The notes below the pieces were generated by a model that worked only from the letters and a program-made list of their open reading frames with translations, made no database searches and had not been told where the DNA came from. The position numbers and the translations under genes were made by a program. A stretch of 64,000 bases of DNA, from NCBI RefSeq assembly GCF_000506985.1, contig NZ_KI650979.1, forward strand, positions 124,001 through 188,000. Direction: 5' to 3'. Position 1 is the first letter of the stretch; every line of letters begins with the position of its first letter. Below, in pieces: positions 27,201 to 38,194 of this stretch. This stretch comes from Advenella kashmirensis W13003 (lineage in GTDB: Bacteria > Pseudomonadota > Gammaproteobacteria > Burkholderiales > Burkholderiaceae_B).

Positions 27201-28271
27201 GCCCATCCCCAGGTGGATACTTAAAATTAATTTGCCTAGTACGAACAGAATTTTATTCTTTAACGAGTTCCATCCTGTTTGCGATTCGGATATTACACCT
27301 GTACATAAAAATATCAACATAGCGTTTTCCCGAATCGAAAACAATTAAACCCTTCGCCACATACGCGTATATCGCTGACGAGTTCGATCGTTGATTTTTA
27401 ACTTGTTGTCAATGCCAACAATTCATTTTTTTTCTGTTGATACAACGATCAAAGCGTCGAAATAGCAACAGCCCGACAAAATAAAATCCGATGAATTTTG
27501 GTCACTGGACTGAGCAACTGAAAAGTCGTTTCGGTTGCCTATTGCGCTTGCACACAATCGGCGTCATCAATGCGCATTATTTCGCTGAAACGGTGTCATG
27601 CCATTTCTGTATTCTCGGCACCTTTTTTTGACCGATCAAGGAGGGTGATTTTTCAATGACTTTGCAACAATATTGCTGCGCCTGCAAATCCAAAACCGCC
27701 TGAAATTCACGCTGTTTCAATCTTATAAATATTTTATATCAAGTAATATTTAGTAATATTATTTTTAAAAATGCATTGCAAATGTAAAAACAAAAGCACA
27801 CACTGCAATCGTAGTAAAAAATTAATAATTATTAGGAAAGAAAAAATTGAGGAAAAGCGACGGCACAATAATTAAAGCAAAACGTACAGAAAATTCTTAA
27901 TTATCTTATTGATATATAAAGAATATATTTACTTTGCAAATTGAACCATAGTTCTCACTCAGCTCCTTCATTTCCGATAATGCATGCGGCATGCGCGGAC
28001 TTTTGTTTGCTCGTCGCCGGTAAAACAACTTTAAATCAGGTAACTAATTAATTCTTATATATTACCAATGTTGATTATCGTAAATAAATATTTGTAACTA
28101 AATTGGTTGTCTGGTCAGCAAATTTGGACCGATTACATCTGCAATCTCTATCAATCTAAGGTGCGTATATTGCGCGGATTCAAGCAGAGAAATGTAGTTG
28201 TTGTCGATCTGAAATCCGGACATGGGGTCCGGGACTTTAATGCATCACACATCCTTCTAAGGAGCAGCAAA
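27201..28271. other. AT-rich gene-free stretch upstream of the secreted-protein cassette
   Basis: About 1.07 kb without a convincing gene. Base composition falls sharply, especially 27720-28100, compared with the GC-richer flanks. It contains poly-A/T runs and a direct repeat AGTAATATT at 27742-27750 and 27752-27760, spaced 10 bp (one helical turn). The cassette gene starting 28272 could be read from promoters at its right end. A silencing-protein target, a long regulatory leader or a degraded insertion are all possible. Confidence 0.6.
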
Positions 28272-28673
28272 ATGAAAAAACTACTTTTGATCTCTGCATG
28301 CGCCATGGCTCTGGCTTCAACAGGCGTATATGCCGCTAGTCTTACCGGCGGATTTTATGGTGTAGGCGGCACAGCGGGCAGCACTGCATCTGGCGGGTCT
28401 AACGCATCTGGTGGTCAGGGTTCGATCCTGGCCGGCGCAGCAAGCAATTCCTCTGCCGCCCAGAACCAGACAATGTCAGGCGCGCAAGTCTCTGGCAGTT
28501 TCGGTGGTGTGACTACGATTACTGAAGGCAATTCCCTGTCCACGCAAACCAATACCGGCGGCGCGTTGGGCCTTGCTGCGCAGGGTTCAAATGCAGGATC
28601 TGGTGGTACCTTCGGTTCCGGCGCTTCCGGCGGATTCGGCACCATTGGTGGGTTCCTCAGCTTTGCACCATAA
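28272..28673 (+). CDS. Small secreted Gly/Ser-rich protein, paralogue 1
   Basis: From ATG 28272 (AAGGAG 9-14 nt upstream) the 133-residue product has a clear signal peptide (MKKLLLISACAMALASTGVYA) and a mature region of low complexity rich in Gly, Ser, Ala, Asn and Gln. Landmarks are GGSNASGGQGSI, NSSAAQNQT, SLSTQTNTGG and a C-terminal GGTFGSG with GFGTIGGF. I recognise no family. The next gene encodes a paralogue sharing these landmarks in order. The composition suggests an extracellular structural or matrix protein. An upstream in-frame start (28107) would place 55 residues before the signal peptide and is unlikely. Confidence 0.75.
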   Translation: MKKLLLISACAMALASTGVYAASLTGGFYGVGGTAGSTASGGSNASGGQGSILAGAASNSSAAQNQTMSGAQVSGSFGGVTTITEGNSLSTQTNTGGALGLAAQGSNAGSGGTFGSGASGGFGTIGGFLSFAP

Positions 28674-28828
28674 TTTTTTCTGACTCGGCTGTAAACGGCG
28701 GGAACCAGGCAGTGTTCAAATTCATTCCGACTCTTTTCACCTATCCAAAAAGATAAGGAATAGAACATGGACCTGGTTACCTCTCGCTCGCAACGATCAG
28801 TCGAAAAGAATACTCAGGGAGTATAAAA

Positions 28829-29224
28829 ATGAAAAAATTTCTTTTGTTGGCAGCGCTGGCACTCGCATCTACAGCGGTTTCGGCACAGACCTTTACCATC
28901 GGCGCCTTTGCAACCAACGGTGGCGCAGGCAGTTCGGCCAGTGGTGGCTCATCGGCTAGCGGCAGTCAGGGTTCAATTGGAACGGGATCAGCAGGCAATT
29001 CATCTGCAGCTTCCAACCAGACAGCATCCGCTGCACAGGTCATCGGCGGACCGGACGGCGTGGCGACACAAACCGGCGGTCAGTCTATTTCCACTCAGAC
29101 GAATACCGGCTTTTCTACGGGTTTCGCAGGACAAAGCTCCAGTGCCAACGCGGGCGGCACATTTAATTCAGGAGCGGGTGGTAACTTTGGAACAATCGGG
29201 ACCTTTTTTCACTGGACGCCTTGA
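28829..29224 (+). CDS. Small secreted Gly/Ser-rich protein, paralogue 2
   Basis: The 131-residue product has signal peptide MKKFLLLAALALASTAVSA and mature landmarks GGSSASGSQGSI, NSSAASNQT, SISTQTNTGF, GGTFNSGAGGNFGTIG, in the same order as paralogue 1, 155 bp upstream. Roughly half of aligned residues are identical by eye. A duplication is the simplest origin. The ribosome binding site is AGGGAG before ATAAAAATG. No cysteine in the mature part. Function unknown; possible fibre or matrix subunit. Confidence 0.75.
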   Translation: MKKFLLLAALALASTAVSAQTFTIGAFATNGGAGSSASGGSSASGSQGSIGTGSAGNSSAASNQTASAAQVIGGPDGVATQTGGQSISTQTNTGFSTGFAGQSSSANAGGTFNSGAGGNFGTIGTFFHWTP

Positions 29225-29270
29225 CGCAGGTGCGCACCAGATAAGGGAACAATCAACGTAACCGTTTTCT

Positions 29271-29292
29271 CGGAGAGACGCTGTGCTCTCCG
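29271..29292 (+). promoter_or_regulatory. Intercistronic hairpin next to a ribosome binding site
   Basis: CGGAGAG (29271-29277) pairs with CTCTCCG (29286-29292) around an 8-nt loop. It ends just before the ribosome binding site AAGGAA (29294-29299) of the gene starting at 29305. It may limit translation or protect the processed end of the downstream message. Confidence 0.45.
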
Positions 29293-29304
29293 TAAGGAAT
29301 TGCC

Positions 29305-29961
29305 ATGAAACTGATACTTGTCGTTATCCTCGGACTCCTGTTATCACCACAAGTCTATGCGCAATCGGCCGGCGCGATGTCCGGCTCCAATTCCAATGCA
29401 TCCAGCGGGTCTACTTCGAACTCAAATCAATCGGCCGATTCAGGTGCAGCGGCGGTGGTTGATCTCACGTTCGGTGGTTCAGAGCAGAGGCGTACGCAAA
29501 CAGTCCACACGACACCCAATGTCTATGCGCCTCCCAGTATGTTTGGCGGTGTCAATAACTGCGGACAGTCCAGTACACTTGGAATTGGCGTCACCGGCTT
29601 TGGCATTGGCGGCTCGATGGCTGGTGAGTCTGAAGCGTGTAACGCGCGTGAAGACACCAGTATTGCCTATAAGCTCGGATATAAGGACGTTGCCGATATG
29701 CGCTTTTTCTGCTTTGGTGAAGACGTTAACCGTAAAGCCTACGAGTCAACAGGCAGAACGTGCCCCGCTTACGCCACGGCAAAAGGGCTGCCGGAACGTC
29801 CCGTTGCGGCTGTTAATCAGATCAACAACAATCAGATGCAACGTAATAGCAACCGTGTAGTCAGCGCGACGCCGGCCTACAGCCCGGCGGTCTATGTGGA
29901 CAGGCCATCGGTACAACCGGTAAGCACCCAGGATCTGCGCGAGTTCTATGGTCCGAATTGA
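29305..29961 (+). CDS. Secreted protein of unknown family, third gene of the cassette
   Basis: The 218-residue product has signal peptide MKLILVVILGLLLSPQVYA, an Asn/Ser-rich linker (GSNSNASSGSTSNSNQSADSG), and a more ordered part with four cysteines: NNCGQSSTLGIGVTGFGIGG, SEACNARED, MRFFCFGED and GRTCPAYATA. The Cys pattern with the Gly-rich beta-like stretch hints at a disulfide-stabilised domain. The C-terminus is Asn/Pro-rich. It lies 80 bp after paralogue 2 with a hairpin and AAGGAA upstream. I do not recognise the family; an assembly or anchoring partner for the two paralogues is a guess. Confidence 0.7.
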   Translation: MKLILVVILGLLLSPQVYAQSAGAMSGSNSNASSGSTSNSNQSADSGAAAVVDLTFGGSEQRRTQTVHTTPNVYAPPSMFGGVNNCGQSSTLGIGVTGFGIGGSMAGESEACNAREDTSIAYKLGYKDVADMRFFCFGEDVNRKAYESTGRTCPAYATAKGLPERPVAAVNQINNNQMQRNSNRVVSATPAYSPAVYVDRPSVQPVSTQDLREFYGPN

Positions 29962-30013
29962 TGATCGTATTTTTTCCGGCAATTTCTGAAAACACGTTTT
30001 CCCGTTGGACACA

Positions 30014-30046
30014 TGTTGAAGGCCGCGACTCTGGCGGCCTTCAACA
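30014..30046. terminator. Perfect 13-bp stem-loop between convergent genes
   Basis: TGTTGAAGGCCGC (30014-30026) is the exact reverse complement of GCGGCCTTCAACA (30034-30046), loop of 7 nt. It lies 52 bp after the cassette's last gene and before the 3' end of the leftward lipoprotein gene, so it can end both. No T tract follows. Confidence 0.6.
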
Positions 30047-30090
30047 ATATGCTGCGTGAATGCGTTAAACATTCACACCTTGCAGTCAGC

Positions 30091-30321
30091 TTAAGGCTGA
30101 CCGGTCGCCGGTGCGGCTGGCATGGGTGCTGGCGCAGACTGCGTTGGCGCGGGTTGTGTTGAATCGGAAACAGGAGCTGGCGAAGTCATCGTTGCGTCAG
30201 AACCGGCACCCGCAGTTGGCTCGCTGGATCCGTATCCGTCACCAGCACAACCTGCTAATCCCACCATGCCTGAAAACGCAGCAAGCAGAAACAGTGAGCG
30301 TGTACTTCTCTTCATCATCAT
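30091..30321 (-). CDS. Small predicted lipoprotein
   Basis: The 76-residue product begins MMMKRSTRSLFLLAAFSGMVGLAGCAGDG, with a lipobox LAGC ahead of the mature Cys. The rest is a Pro/Ala/Ser-rich, unstructured tail (PTQSAPAPMPAAPATG). ATG 30321 has AAGGA 6-10 nt upstream; the longer frame to 30384 is not needed. It is convergent with the secreted-protein cassette. It probably sits in the outer membrane with an extended linker; function unknown. Confidence 0.7.
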   Translation of the reverse strand: MMMKRSTRSLFLLAAFSGMVGLAGCAGDGYGSSEPTAGAGSDATMTSPAPVSDSTQPAPTQSAPAPMPAAPATGQP

Positions 30322-30693
30322 GACGTTCCTTTTGAAATAACAAAATCGAGTGTCCATTATTCGCATTTTCAACGCCCAGACCATTTCAGGGAATCATAAA
30401 ATACTTGCATTTGTAATATTGAAGAAATGCGATTTGTGGCCGATCTGTTTTCCATCCTGCTGATTTCACTGAAAAACCTGTTAATACGCAAGATTGGCCG
30501 CGTATTAATATTTAACTTAATATCTGCAGAAAAAGACCAAAGCAAGCGGGCTAGAGCCCCGGATAAGCTGATCGCCCCGGAAGACGGCGATCATAGTGTG
30601 AGCCAATCGAATTGATGATCCGATGAACGGCAGCCATGACACCGGTGTGTGCACGCTTACCGTCGTGACAGCGGCGGTATCAGAGACGCCTGG
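30322..30693. other. Intergenic stretch without a supported gene
   Basis: About 370 bp between the lipoprotein gene start and the 3' end of the propionate-CoA ligase gene. It is AT-rich in its first half. A 62-codon plus-strand frame at 30427-30615 lacks a ribosome binding site and any recognisable feature beyond one hydrophobic stretch, so I do not call it. A 10-bp palindrome ACACCGGTGT is at 30639-30648. Confidence 0.5.
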
Positions 30694-32580
30694 CTAGCCC
30701 TTCCTGAATTGTTGTTCTATGTGCTGCAAGGCTGCCGGGTCTTCCATTGTGCTCAGATCGCCCGGGTCCCGGCCTTCGGCCACTGCCTGCAAGGCACGGC
30801 GAAGCAGCTTGCCGGATCGGGTTTTAGGCAAGGCCTCGACAAAATAAACATGCGATGGACGCGCAACCGCGCCAATTTGCTGCTCTACTGTCTTGCAAAT
30901 GGTTCCCTGCAGTGTCCCGGCATCATCGGCCGCACCCGCTTGTTTCAAGGTGACGAACGCAACAGCGACCTGCCCTTTCACATCATCCTTGACCCCGACG
31001 ACGGCCACTTCGGCAACGCTGGCATTCGTGGCGATACTGGCTTCGATTTCACCCGTACCCAGCCGATGCCCCGCGACATTGATCACATCGTCGCTGCGAC
31101 CCGCGATAAAGCAATAGCCGTCTTCATCCTGATAGCCCCAATCGAACGTACTGTATACGCTTTGGCCGGGGACGGATTGCCAGTAGGTGTTGATAAACCG
31201 GGTGTCGTCTTGCCAGACCGTCTGCATAAAACCCGGCGGCAATGGTCGCTCAAGTACGATAAGACCTTTTCGTCCTGGCTCGGTAACGGGCTTTCCGGTC
31301 GATTCGTCCATGACCCGAACCTTATACCCATACACGGGCAACCCCGTACTGCCTGCTTTGGTTGGCAATGGCTCGACGCCCCTGGGCAAGGTCAGAATCG
31401 GCCAGCCCGATTCCGTTTGCCAATAGTTGTCGATGACGGGTACCTGCAATGTTTGCGAAACCCACGACGATGTTGTTTCGTCCAGCGGCTCACCGGCAAG
31501 AAACAGGGCCTGCAGGGAACTCAGATCGTAGCCTTCGGATGCGGTGGGGCCTTCCTTTTTGAGAACGCGTATGGCGGTAGGCGCACTGAACATGGAGGTG
31601 ACCTGATATTTTTCCACGAGCCGCCACCATATGGAAGGGTCAGGACGGATCGGGGTGCCTTCGTACAGGACGGTTGCCATGCCGGCGAGCAGCGGGCCGT
31701 AGACAATATAGCTGTGACCCACCACCCAGCCCACATCGCTGGTAGCAAAAAAAGACCGCCCTGGCTTGGCCAGGAAAATATGCTTCATGCTGGCAGCGAG
31801 CGCCACCGCATAGCCACCCACATCCCGCTGCACGCCTTTGGGTTTGCCGGTTGTGCCGCTCGTGTATAGCGTATAACTGATATCGGTCGCATCCAGTGGC
31901 GTACATGGCACTGGTTGATCCAGCTGCGTGGCGCGCAATGTCGCGTAGTCAATATCACGGTCCGGTACGGCCTGCCATGGCGCCAGCTGGCGGTCCACCA
32001 GAACGACATGCGCCGGTTTGTGTGTGGATTGTTCGATGGCGCCGTCAAGCAGCGGCTTGTATGGGATAACCTTGGCGCCGCGTGATCCTGCATCTGCGGA
32101 GACAATGACCTTGGGCGACGCATCTTCGATCCGCGAGGCCAGGCTGACGCTGGCAAATCCGCCGAAGACCACGCAATGAATTGCGCCGATTCGCGCACAG
32201 GCCAGCATGGCGAATACGGCTTCAGGAATCATGGGCATGTAGATGAGGACCCGGTCCCCTTTGGTCACACCCAGCGAGCGCAACGAGGCGGCCATGGCCT
32301 GCACTTCCTGAAGCAGGTCCCTGAATGTGTAGATTTTTTCCTGATCGACTTCCGTAGAGCACCAGATGAGGGCACGGTCGTCGGGTCGCACCTGAGCGTG
32401 ACGATCGACGGCGTTGTGGCATAGATTCAGTTTGCCATCAATAAACCAGCGATCAAAAGGTGCCTTGCTGCCATCATGAACCTGTGTGAACGGCTCAAAC
32501 CAGTCGACCAATTGCGACTGTTCGCGCCAGAAATCGTCGGGCTGCTCAATTGAACGACGATAAAACTCGCTATAACTCAT
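30694..32580 (-). CDS. prpE: Propionate-CoA ligase (propionyl-CoA synthetase)
   Basis: The 628-residue product is an acetyl-CoA synthetase-like AMP-forming ligase: ACS N-terminal region (FWREQSQLVDWFEPFTQVHD), the P-loop YTSGTTGKPKGVQRD, VIDNYWQTESGWPI, and the C-terminal KTRSGKLLRR containing the catalytic, acetylatable Lys. The FDRWFIDGKLNLCHNAVDRH stretch and overall length match PrpE better than Acs (about 650). It activates propionate (or acetate/acrylate) to the CoA ester. It is monocistronic here; no prpBCD cluster is present. ATG start at 32580 with AGGAGATAACGT upstream. Confidence 0.9.
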   Translation of the reverse strand: MSYSEFYRRSIEQPDDFWREQSQLVDWFEPFTQVHDGSKAPFDRWFIDGKLNLCHNAVDRHAQVRPDDRALIWCSTEVDQEKIYTFRDLLQEVQAMAASLRSLGVTKGDRVLIYMPMIPEAVFAMLACARIGAIHCVVFGGFASVSLASRIEDASPKVIVSADAGSRGAKVIPYKPLLDGAIEQSTHKPAHVVLVDRQLAPWQAVPDRDIDYATLRATQLDQPVPCTPLDATDISYTLYTSGTTGKPKGVQRDVGGYAVALAASMKHIFLAKPGRSFFATSDVGWVVGHSYIVYGPLLAGMATVLYEGTPIRPDPSIWWRLVEKYQVTSMFSAPTAIRVLKKEGPTASEGYDLSSLQALFLAGEPLDETTSSWVSQTLQVPVIDNYWQTESGWPILTLPRGVEPLPTKAGSTGLPVYGYKVRVMDESTGKPVTEPGRKGLIVLERPLPPGFMQTVWQDDTRFINTYWQSVPGQSVYSTFDWGYQDEDGYCFIAGRSDDVINVAGHRLGTGEIEASIATNASVAEVAVVGVKDDVKGQVAVAFVTLKQAGAADDAGTLQGTICKTVEQQIGAVARPSHVYFVEALPKTRSGKLLRRALQAVAEGRDPGDLSTMEDPAALQHIEQQFRKG

Positions 32581-32796
32581 TACGTTATCTCCTCTCTTTT
32601 GATTGCATCATACCGCTTATTTAGCGACAAATAGAATCCGTAGAGTCCCGGATGCGAGATTTCCGGACTTGCTTTGCGGCGTACAGATCTTCATACTAGT
32701 CGCATTAAATCGGTCGCAAAGGAAAGCATTGCACAATGCCTATGAACGGTCCGATGAAAAAATAGTCGGACGGATCAAGCCCGTCGGGAGAAATGA

Positions 32797-33348
32797 ATGA
32801 ATGTGATAAGCGCGCAAGCTTGTGTCCTGGTATTGGTCGATTATCAGGCGCGTTTAATGCCTGCGATTTCCAACGGTTCTGCGGTGGCCGCGATTGCCTG
32901 TCGGCTCGCGCAAGGCGCCCGAATACTGGGTATCCCAGTGGTCGGCACAGAACAGAATCCGGGCAAGCTCGGTCCTAATCTGAAAGCAATCACAGACGAA
33001 TGCAGCAGCACGGTACAAAAAATGCATTTCGACGCTTGTGCAGATGGCCTGCTGGACGCACTGGAAGCGACCCAGAGCGGCTGCGATCAGGTCGTCATCG
33101 CTGGGTGCGAGGCACATGTATGTCTGTTGCAAACCGCCCTGGGTCTGCTGCGCGCGGGCAAACGCGTCTGGGTAGTCGACAACGCCAGCGGTTCCCGTCG
33201 CGCAAGTGACCACGCCGCTGCAATGAACCGCCTCATGCAGGCCGGCGCCACCGTTGTGACGCATGAAATGGTCTTGTTTGAGTGGCTGCATCATTGCGAA
33301 CACCCTGAATTTCGCAAGGTCCTGGCGCTCATCAAGGCAACTGGGTAA
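32797..33348 (+). CDS. Isochorismatase-family cysteine hydrolase
   Basis: The 183-residue product has the cysteine hydrolase fold: LVLVDYQARLMPAI with the catalytic Asp, VVGTEQNPGKLGPNL, and VVIAGCEAHVCLLQTALGLL with the nucleophile Cys in the last Cys of that segment. These small proteins resemble YcaC-type hydrolases and nicotinamidases; the substrate is usually an amide or vinyl ether and cannot be read here. It stands alone, 216 bp from the divergent prpE and 106 bp before an MFS gene on the same strand. Confidence 0.83.
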   Translation: MNVISAQACVLVLVDYQARLMPAISNGSAVAAIACRLAQGARILGIPVVGTEQNPGKLGPNLKAITDECSSTVQKMHFDACADGLLDALEATQSGCDQVVIAGCEAHVCLLQTALGLLRAGKRVWVVDNASGSRRASDHAAAMNRLMQAGATVVTHEMVLFEWLHHCEHPEFRKVLALIKATG

Positions 33349-33478
33349 CGAGACACGATCCCGGGTATTGATGTCGGACACATCCGGCCAGGCATGAATA
33401 TCGGCTTTTTCCGGGTAGTTAAACCCAGCATTTGCCGGCACTTTACCTATAATAGTGGCTTATGTATGGAGCCACGAC

Positions 33479-34687
33479 TTGTTAAAAACAGAAAAGAGTG
33501 CTGGATTATTGGCAACGCCCGGCGTTGTTTCACTGCTGCTCGTCATCGCGCTTGGTATCGGCAGCTTCAGCATCCTGCTGCCGCTGTCGCCCGGCTGGGC
33601 GATTCGGGGCGGCGCCAGTGAAGCTGCCGCAGGAAGTGTCACCGCCGTTCTAATGGCATTCACCGTTCTGACCCAACTTTACGTTGACCGTGCGCTCAAG
33701 CACTTCGGCTGGGGCACTGTACTGGCTGCCGGTTTGCTGGCGCTCGGCGCGCCGGCGCTGTTGCAGGCAACCTCATTTGATCTGGCGATCATTCTGCTGT
33801 CGAGCGCGATACGCGGAATCGGCTTTGGCATCATGACCGTCTGCGGCGCAACCGCGATTGCTTTGCTGGCGCCCCCTGAGCGAAGAGGCGCCGCAGTGGG
33901 CCTCTATGGCCTGGCCGTCGCGTCTCCACAGCTGGTGCTGGTTTCATCGGCTCCCATTCTCGAACAGCACCTGGGCATCCTGACGGTCACCCTGATCGCC
34001 ACCCTGCCGGTGTTCGGGCTGTTCTGGACCCGCGCGCTGGGCCACCTTCTGGATGACCATACCAGGGCCCATAACAAACCAGCCGGCTCGGGTTCTGCGC
34101 AACGCAGATCTGTTTTTTTCCTGATTGCGCCAGTCCTGCTCTCGCTTTTTATTGTCACCAGTAGCGGCGGTGCCATCATGACCTTTGCCGGGCAGATCAC
34201 TGCGGACGCCGCCTCTGCCACATTCGCCCTGCTCTGTCTCACCGGCCTGGCAACGCCCACCCGGTGGGTATTTGGCACCTTAAGCGATCGTTATCCCGTC
34301 AAATACCTGATCATTGCGCTGGCGGCGGCTTGCTGCCTGGGCATGGCAGCACTCAGTGCCTCCGTCCTCGCGCCCGACGCGGCATGGGGCCTGACGTGGC
34401 TTTATCTCGGCAGCTCGCTCCTGGGTGTTTCGTACGGCGGGATGCAGACCGCTACCCTGGTATGCGCGTATCGGCTGGCTGGCAACAGTCAGATTGCCCG
34501 GGTTGCGGTCCTGTGGAACGTCACGTTTGATCTGGGTACCGGTGTCGGCGCCATGTTCACTGGCGTCATTGCTGCAACGACAGGATTCGGCGTTGCCTTC
34601 GGCGCGCTGAGCGCGGCGGCGGTGGTGAGTTTGCTCCTGATACTGACACACCTGCAGGCGGTCAATAACAACGCATCCTCGCGCTGA
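33479..34687 (+). CDS. Major facilitator superfamily transporter
   Basis: The product (about 402 residues) shows some twelve hydrophobic helices and a loop APPERRGAAVGLYGLA in the first half; the middle loop is basic (HLLDDHTRAHNKPAGSGSAQRRS), as in MFS proteins. I place the start at TTG 33479 because GGAG lies at 33468-33471 and a TATAAT -10 at 33448-33453 puts the transcription start near 33460. A GTG at 33455 in the same frame is the alternative but would lie only 2 bp past the -10. Substrate unknown; a metabolite or drug exporter is possible. Confidence 0.78.
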   Translation: MLKTEKSAGLLATPGVVSLLLVIALGIGSFSILLPLSPGWAIRGGASEAAAGSVTAVLMAFTVLTQLYVDRALKHFGWGTVLAAGLLALGAPALLQATSFDLAIILLSSAIRGIGFGIMTVCGATAIALLAPPERRGAAVGLYGLAVASPQLVLVSSAPILEQHLGILTVTLIATLPVFGLFWTRALGHLLDDHTRAHNKPAGSGSAQRRSVFFLIAPVLLSLFIVTSSGGAIMTFAGQITADAASATFALLCLTGLATPTRWVFGTLSDRYPVKYLIIALAAACCLGMAALSASVLAPDAAWGLTWLYLGSSLLGVSYGGMQTATLVCAYRLAGNSQIARVAVLWNVTFDLGTGVGAMFTGVIAATTGFGVAFGALSAAAVVSLLLILTHLQAVNNNASSR

Positions 34688-34740
34688 TTCGTGCTCACGT
34701 TTTGTATCCGACACGCAGCGCCATCAGGAAAAATACCCGG

Positions 34741-34769
34741 TTCCTTGCCTGCCCCGACAGGCGTATAAT
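34741..34769 (+). promoter_or_regulatory. Promoter of the asparaginase gene with an inverted repeat in the spacer
   Basis: TTCCTT (34741-34746) and TATAAT (34764-34769) are 17 bp apart. The spacer holds GCCTG (34747-34751) and CAGGC (34758-34762), an inverted repeat with a 6-bp gap that a repressor or activator could bind. The gene starts 110 bp downstream. Confidence 0.5.
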
Positions 34770-34879
34770 TTTTGCAAATACCGACCCGCTATCCGGCGCC
34801 TGCGCGACCTACCCACTGCTTGTCGCGCCTTGTCATTGTCGGCTTTTCAACCCTTGACCTTTCTCATAAGGAATCTGTC

Positions 34880-36031
34880 ATGCCCACCTCTCATCTGACC
34901 GGACGTCTCTCCTCAATGATGCTTCTGGCTGCCACGATGGCGATCGCCCCTTCCGCCTTTGGCGCTGATCAGGCAAAATCGCCCCCAGCCCCCGCGACCG
35001 AACAATCCACCGGCAAAAGCTCGCTGCCCCGCGTCGCAATATTGGCTACCGGAGGCACCATCGCCGGTCAAAAGCAGGCCGACAACGCTTCCGCCCTCAG
35101 TTATGAATCGGGCAAGCTGAGCGCAAAAGATCTGATCAGCGCAGTACCGGGACTGGAAAAACTGGCCACACTGAACGCGGAACAAATTGCCTCTGTCGGC
35201 TCCCAGGACATGAACGACAAGATATGGTTCAGCCTGGCAAAAAAAATCAAATCACTGGCTGACAGCAAAGGGGCTGACGGCGTTGTCATCACGCACGGTA
35301 CCGATACGCTGGAAGAAACGGCGTTTTTTCTGAGCTGCGTGCTGGACCCGTCTGTCCCTGTCGTGCTGACCGGGGCCATGCGCCCGGCCTCTGCACTGAG
35401 CGCCGATGGTCCCGCCAACCTGTTTGAGGCCGTCAAGGTCGCCGCAGATGCGCGTTCGAAAAACAAGGGCGTCATGGTGGTATTGAACGATACAGTTCAC
35501 TCCCCCGTCTGGGTCACCAAAACCGACACCACCAATGTGGCCACCTTTCAGTCCGGATATTCCGGACCGATGGGGTATGTAGACGCGGCAGATTTACATT
35601 ACACCCAGACATCAGCCTCTCAAAAACCGTTCACCCTGCCTTTGCCCGAAGGCGATGCCCTGCCCCGGGTTGAAATTATTTATTCTCACAGCAATATGGA
35701 CGACCAGTTGATCAAAAGCGCGGTAAGTAACGGTACCCGCGGAATCGTTCTGGCAGGCGTCGGCGACGGCAACACTTCAGCAACTGCACTCAAGGCACTG
35801 GAGGCCGCACGTAAAGACGGCGTGGTGGTCGTGCGGGCGTCACGGGTCCAGAATGGCGCGGTCAAGCGCAATGTGGAAGTCAATGATGATCAGTCGGGGT
35901 TTGTTGTTTCACCTGGGCTGAATCCTGCCAAGGCCCGGGTCCTGACCCAGTTGCTGATCGCCAACAAAATTACGGCACCAGACAAGGTTCAGCAGGCGTT
36001 TGATGCGGCAACAGGGAATGCGAAAGAATAA
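34880..36031 (+). CDS. ansB: Type II (periplasmic) L-asparaginase
   Basis: The 383-residue product has a signal peptide (to about SAFGA), a short Pro/Ala-rich linker, then the asparaginase fold: VAILATGGTIAGQ with the first catalytic Thr, VVITHGTDTLEETAFFL with the second Thr/Asp pair and the following Lys region, GAMRPASALSADGPANLFEA, and PRVEIIYSHSNMDD. It deaminates asparagine (perhaps glutamine) in the periplasm. ATG 34880 is chosen as AAGGA sits 8-12 nt upstream and the signal peptide begins there; the frame is open to 34772. Last gene before convergent trxB. Confidence 0.9.
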   Translation: MPTSHLTGRLSSMMLLAATMAIAPSAFGADQAKSPPAPATEQSTGKSSLPRVAILATGGTIAGQKQADNASALSYESGKLSAKDLISAVPGLEKLATLNAEQIASVGSQDMNDKIWFSLAKKIKSLADSKGADGVVITHGTDTLEETAFFLSCVLDPSVPVVLTGAMRPASALSADGPANLFEAVKVAADARSKNKGVMVVLNDTVHSPVWVTKTDTTNVATFQSGYSGPMGYVDAADLHYTQTSASQKPFTLPLPEGDALPRVEIIYSHSNMDDQLIKSAVSNGTRGIVLAGVGDGNTSATALKALEAARKDGVVVVRASRVQNGAVKRNVEVNDDQSGFVVSPGLNPAKARVLTQLLIANKITAPDKVQQAFDAATGNAKE

Positions 36032-36157
36032 TACAGCTCATACGCCGGCTCGGACGCGATCAAAGACGGCGGTGCTTTCGCGTAAATCGGCGTTCTTTCG
36101 TCCGCACCTTCACGTGCAAGACGCAAGAACGCTCCTCTTTGCCCGGCCATAAAGCGT

Positions 36158-38147
<1,990 letters not shown>

Positions 38148-38194
38148 TGTCTCTCTCCTTTGTTGTGATATCACACTCGGGGTTCATACACCTG

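Noticed and set aside
30427-30615. 62-codon plus-strand ORF with a hydrophobic segment
   Set aside because: No ribosome binding site, no neighbours in an operon, and base-composition does not support coding.
30649-31869. 406-codon plus-strand frame opposite prpE
   Set aside because: It is antisense to a complete, conserved propionyl-CoA synthetase and has low-complexity translation typical of GC-rich shadow frames.
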